Positions 6,645 through 8,928 of a DNA stretch of 8,928 bases are shown here, one piece after another; within the stretch, counting starts at the first letter, position 1, and the number at the start of each line of letters is the position of its first letter. Made by a program: the position numbers and the translations under genes. The stretch is from Clostridiales bacterium. Lineage in GTDB: Bacteria > Bacillota > Clostridia > Oscillospirales > Oscillospiraceae. The stretch lies in assembly GCA_003525905.1 (NCBI GenBank), contig DQIA01000033.1, positions 1 through 8,928 on the forward strand. The letters are read 5' to 3'. Under the pieces are notes generated by a model that was given only the letters and a program-made list of their open reading frames with translations, did not search any database and was not told the DNA's origin.

Positions 6645-7201
6645 GAGTTATCACCGGAACGGCGCGCGGCACAAAGCTGAAAACGCCGGAGGGCATGCTC
6701 ACGCGCCCAACGACGGACCGCGTGAAGGAAGCCCTGTTCAACATCATCCAGTTCGACATCGCAGGCGACGTGCTCGACCTGTTCGCCGGAACGGGCCAGC
6801 TCGGCATCGAGGCGCTCAGCCGCGGAGCCTCACGCGCCGTTTTTGTCGACCACCGGCAGGATGCCGCGGCCCTTGTGCGCGAGAATCTGCGCCGCACGCA
6901 TTTTGAAGACAGGGGAGAGGTCGTCTGCACGGATTTCACGCAGTATCTTGCGCGGTGCAGGCGAAAATTCCGCCTGATCTTCCTCGACCCGCCCTATGCA
7001 GAAAAATCCCTCGAAACGGCGATTCAGCGCCTATCGGAAATTGACATTTTGTCGGATGGTGGTATAATTATCACAGAAAGACCCCTCGGCAAACCGCTTG
7101 CGGAGGAATTTCCGGGCTTGACCCGCTCAAAAGACTATCATTACGGAAAAACGACCATCACCCTGCTCCGCAAGACCGGAGCGGGCGGCGGCAACGATTA
7201 G
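6641..7201 (+). CDS. rsmD: 16S rRNA (guanine(966)-N2)-methyltransferase RsmD
   Basis: RsmD methylates G966 of 16S rRNA (E. coli numbering) on the small subunit using S-adenosylmethionine. The signature TRPTTDRVKEALFN is at residues 21-34, the SAM-binding loop DLFAGTG at 46-52, and the catalytic DPPY of N2/N6 amino-methylases at 116-119. At 186 aa it has the family length. Its ATG overlaps the uvrC stop (ATGA), so the two are translationally coupled, and AGGAG (6625-6629) lies inside the uvrC end with a rather long 11-nt spacer. In many clostridia coaD follows rsmD, but here it does not. The last third also encodes a strong promoter (7041-7068) on the same strand. Confidence 0.96.
   Translation: MRVITGTARGTKLKTPEGMLTRPTTDRVKEALFNIIQFDIAGDVLDLFAGTGQLGIEALSRGASRAVFVDHRQDAAALVRENLRRTHFEDRGEVVCTDFTQYLARCRRKFRLIFLDPPYAEKSLETAIQRLSEIDILSDGGIIITERPLGKPLAEEFPGLTRSKDYHYGKTTITLLRKTGAGGGND
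7041..7068 (+). promoter_or_regulatory. Consensus extended -10 promoter inside rsmD
   Basis: A perfect TTGACA (7041-7046) and a perfect TATAAT (7063-7068) are 16 nt apart, and TG at 7060-7061 makes an extended -10. It lies in GC-rich coding sequence, where such an AT-rich match is not expected from codon use; the rsmD residues here read EIDILSDGGIII. Transcription would start near 7075 and run about 138 nt, through the end of rsmD, to the next gene at 7213. It should drive the three genes 7213-8835. Confidence 0.8.
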
Positions 7202-7212
7202 GAGGCAATATC

Positions 7213-7713
7213 ATGAACGAACACGGCATTGAAGAATTGATCGGCACCCTGTATGAAATGGTGCAGGACGCACGCTCCGTGCCGTTCAGCAGCGATAAGT
7301 GCGCTGTTGAGCGCGAAAAGGTCCTCGACCTGCTCGACGAGATCAGCAACCAGCTCCCCGGCGAGCTGAAGCAGGCCAAGACCATCGTGGATTCCCGCAG
7401 CGAGCTCATTACGAACGCAAAGCGCGAGGCCGAGAATATCATGAAGTCCGCGCAGGCACAGGCCCGCCAGCTCGTCTCGCAGGAGGCCATCTATCTCGAG
7501 GCCAAGAATCAGGCCAACGATATGGTGCGCGCCGCGCAGGATAAGATCAAGGAGCTCAAGAAGGTCACGAACGACTATGTCGACGATTCCCTGCGCCGCA
7601 CGGAGGAGGCTGTGGCCGAGGCTCTGAGCGAGATCCGCAATTCCCGCTCGAAGTTCCGCGCCCTCGTCAATCCGCAGGCTAAGAATAACTCCGCGATCAT
7701 CGAAGACGTGTAA
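7213..7713 (+). CDS. Coiled-coil protein of a clostridial ATP synthase b/DivIVA-like family, function unknown
   Basis: This 166-aa soluble protein is almost entirely helical. After a short N-terminal part (MNEHGIEELIGTLYEMVQDA) come LDLLDEISNQLPGELKQAK (about 36-54) and a long run of heptad-like, Ala/Glu/Lys/Arg-rich sequence (55-160). No signal peptide, membrane segment or catalytic motif is visible. It resembles proteins annotated in clostridia as ATPase or V-type ATPase subunit H-like, encoded near rsmD/coaD. Those names rest on coiled-coil similarity and not on known activity. AGGAGG (7200-7205) overlaps the rsmD stop and is 7 nt before the ATG. The gene is likely transcribed both from uvrC-rsmD read-through and from the promoter at 7041-7068. 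Its stop lies 9 nt before the next gene, in the same frame. Confidence 0.8.
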   Translation: MNEHGIEELIGTLYEMVQDARSVPFSSDKCAVEREKVLDLLDEISNQLPGELKQAKTIVDSRSELITNAKREAENIMKSAQAQARQLVSQEAIYLEAKNQANDMVRAAQDKIKELKKVTNDYVDDSLRRTEEAVAEALSEIRNSRSKFRALVNPQAKNNSAIIEDV

Positions 7714-7722
7714 ACCGGCGCC

Positions 7723-8247
7723 ATGAGCCGGAACCGTATTCTCATTACCGCCGTCGCGGCTGCGCTCCTTGTGGTCTGCGGCATCGGCATTTTCTTCGCA
7801 TCCAACCGCGACCATGCGGCAGAGCGCGCCGACGAGTGGACCATGCAGGGCATGACCCTCGCACCGGACGGCTCGGCCACGCCGTGCACCGTGCGCATCG
7901 CGGGCACGTCCCGCTCCTATTTGCTCGGCGGCAGAGTCGGCGCGTTCGAGACGGGGACGGACGGCGGTATCTATGTCGACGGTACGCGCGTCTGCTCCGG
8001 CGTTATCCTGCCGGACGACGCCTTTGACCCGTGGCTCACGATGCAGGCGGATACCGATCCGTTCTGGATCGCAGCCGACGGCAGCACGCTCGTCCTGCCG
8101 CTTCCCGGCATGCAGTCGCTCGTCGTCGCTCCGGCAGAGTCAGAGCAGGCGGCGCAGGAGCTTTTACAGTCGCTGCAGGAAGCGCTCCCGGATGAGACAA
8201 AAAACGCGATCTCCCCTTATCTCAAGTCTCAAGTGACCCGTGGTTAA
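7723..8247 (+). CDS. Single-pass membrane protein, unknown domain; paralogue of the next gene
   Basis: This 174-aa protein has a short basic N terminus (MSRNR) and one hydrophobic helix at residues 6-26, then an outside-facing domain of about 145 aa. There is no acceptable lipobox: LVVC at 16-19 has Val at -1. The core has TMQ (40-42), DGSA (49-52), PCTV (54-57), GG (81-82), ILP (95-97), W104 and W115, and the C-terminal helix APAE...AQELLQSL (136-151). The same pattern recurs in the gene at 8284. I recognise no family. The ATG at 7723 follows the coiled-coil gene by 9 nt and has no visible Shine-Dalgarno sequence, so translation is probably coupled. The insert has C55 and C91; C55 is conserved in the paralogue while C91 is not. 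Confidence 0.8.
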   Translation: MSRNRILITAVAAALLVVCGIGIFFASNRDHAAERADEWTMQGMTLAPDGSATPCTVRIAGTSRSYLLGGRVGAFETGTDGGIYVDGTRVCSGVILPDDAFDPWLTMQADTDPFWIAADGSTLVLPLPGMQSLVVAPAESEQAAQELLQSLQEALPDETKNAISPYLKSQVTRG

Positions 8248-8283
8248 CGATTACCCGTTTTATGCTGAAAGGGAAGGTGCTAT

Positions 8284-8835
8284 ATGAAAACCGCAGAAAA
8301 CAGAAAGCATGCAGCTGCCATTGCCGCAGCCTGTATTGCGCTTGCCGCGCTCGTGGTTCTCGGGACCGTGATCATTTCGTATTGGAACACGCCGATTGCA
8401 AAGACGGAAAGCCGGACGATGCAGGCGATGCTTCTGCAGGAGGATGGCTCCGCGGAGCCTTGTACCGTCCTCATCAGCGGCATTTCGTATCACTACCTTT
8501 TCCGGAATCACGCGGATTCCTTTGAGGCAAACGATCCGGGCGGCGTATTCGTAAACGGCAGCCGCATCATGGACAGCCTGATCCTGCCGTCGGACATCGA
8601 CTCGGATTGGATGTTCTGGCAGGACGATATGCTCTGGTGCGACGCGGCCGGGGAGCAGCTCATTGTGCTGCTGCACCGCGATGCGGACGGCGCGTTTGCA
8701 GAGACCGGCACGCCGGTGCTCGTCATCGCCCCGGCGGAGACGGAGCAGGAAGCGCAGGCCCTTCTGCAGTCCCTGCGGGAGACGCGTGCAGACGATGCGG
8801 AAACGCAGCGCCTGATCGAACCGTTTTTGAAATAA
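8284..8835 (+). CDS. Single-pass membrane protein, second paralogue of unknown function
   Basis: This 183-aa protein shares its build with the gene before it: a short charged N terminus (MKTAENRKH), a membrane helix at about residues 9-32, then an extracytoplasmic domain. Residues 45-113 align without gaps to 40-108 of the neighbour, 31 of 69 identical by my count, including TMQ, DGSA, PCTV (C60), GG (86-87), ILP (100-102) and W109. The C-terminal helix (149-164) is also strongly conserved. The main difference is an insert of about 10 residues near 131-143. I recognise no family. A purine-rich GGGAAGG (8271-8277) is 6 nt upstream of the ATG. The gap to the preceding gene is 36 nt without a promoter, so the two are cotranscribed. 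A hairpin (8847-8875) follows the stop. Confidence 0.8.
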   Translation: MKTAENRKHAAAIAAACIALAALVVLGTVIISYWNTPIAKTESRTMQAMLLQEDGSAEPCTVLISGISYHYLFRNHADSFEANDPGGVFVNGSRIMDSLILPSDIDSDWMFWQDDMLWCDAAGEQLIVLLHRDADGAFAETGTPVLVIAPAETEQEAQALLQSLRETRADDAETQRLIEPFLK

Positions 8836-8846
8836 CCGGACGACAC

Positions 8847-8878
8847 AGCGCCCCGTCCCATTGGGGCGGGGCGTTCGT
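8847..8878 (+). terminator. GC-rich hairpin terminator after the paralogue pair
   Basis: CGCCCCGTCCC (8849-8859) pairs with GGGGCGGGGCG (8863-8873) around a 3-nt loop, with one U-G wobble, and A8847-G8848 adds two weaker outer pairs. It begins 12 nt after the stop of the second paralogue. The T-run is poor (TTCGTGAGCTTTC), so termination may be partial, yet the stem is very stable and the position is right. Confidence 0.7.
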
Positions 8879-8893
8879 GAGCTTTCCCGGTCG

Positions 8894-8928
8894 TGTTATT
8901 CCGAGGAGCGAAGCGACGTGGGAATCTC
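8894..8928. repeat. Partial copy of a widespread short interspersed repeat
   Basis: The last 35 bases, from TGTTATTCC through GAGGAGCGAAGCGACGTG to GGAATCTC, match from memory the common intergenic repeat of the type GTCATTCCGAG...GGAATCTC found in many clostridial and other genomes, with one visible difference (GTTATT for GTCATT). ATTCC (8898-8902) and GGAAT (8921-8925) are inverted ends. The window stops inside it, so its full length and partner copy cannot be seen. Confidence 0.6.

Noticed and set aside
7738..7779. Lipoprotein signal in paralogue 1 (LVVC)
   Set aside because: Val directly before Cys does not fit a lipobox (Gly, Ala or Ser expected), and the second paralogue has no equivalent. 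A plain membrane anchor fits both.

Overview
The window reads as chromosomal housekeeping DNA of a GC-rich Firmicute, most likely a gut-type clostridium near the Oscillospiraceae/Ruminococcaceae. The reasons are the order era-yqzL-recO, which is typical of Firmicutes, MutS2 with a Smr domain, an HPr carrying both His15 and Ser46, strong Shine-Dalgarno sites, and codon use rich in third-position G/C. The genus is an inference. All genes lie on the + strand, and I see no tRNA, rRNA, CRISPR array, transposase or phage gene.

Layout. Bases 1-120 are an AT-rich leader made of overlapping inverted repeats just upstream of era. Bases 121-4362 hold era (ribosome assembly GTPase), a 35-codon yqzL-like gene, recO (recombinational repair) and mutS2 (Smr-domain MutS homologue), each spaced closely enough to be one transcript. 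Bases 4363-4473 carry a strong sigma-A-type promoter for an HPr-family phosphocarrier gene, which is followed by a 14-bp GC-rich hairpin. Next come uvrC (excision nuclease) and rsmD (16S rRNA methyltransferase), overlapping by ATGA. The last 40 codons or so of rsmD contain a consensus extended -10 promoter. This promoter points into a three-gene set: a coiled-coil protein of a clostridial family without known function, then two membrane-anchored proteins that are clearly paralogous to each other. A GC-rich hairpin closes that set, and the window ends inside a copy of a widespread short interspersed repeat.

Functionally, the first two thirds combine ribosome maturation (Era, RsmD) with DNA repair (RecO, MutS2, UvrC), with an HPr inserted among them. 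The least understood part is 7041-8875, where an apparently independent promoter drives a coiled-coil protein and a tandemly duplicated single-pass membrane protein with an extracytoplasmic domain that I do not recognise. That is the best candidate here for something undescribed, although nothing in the sequence shows what it does.
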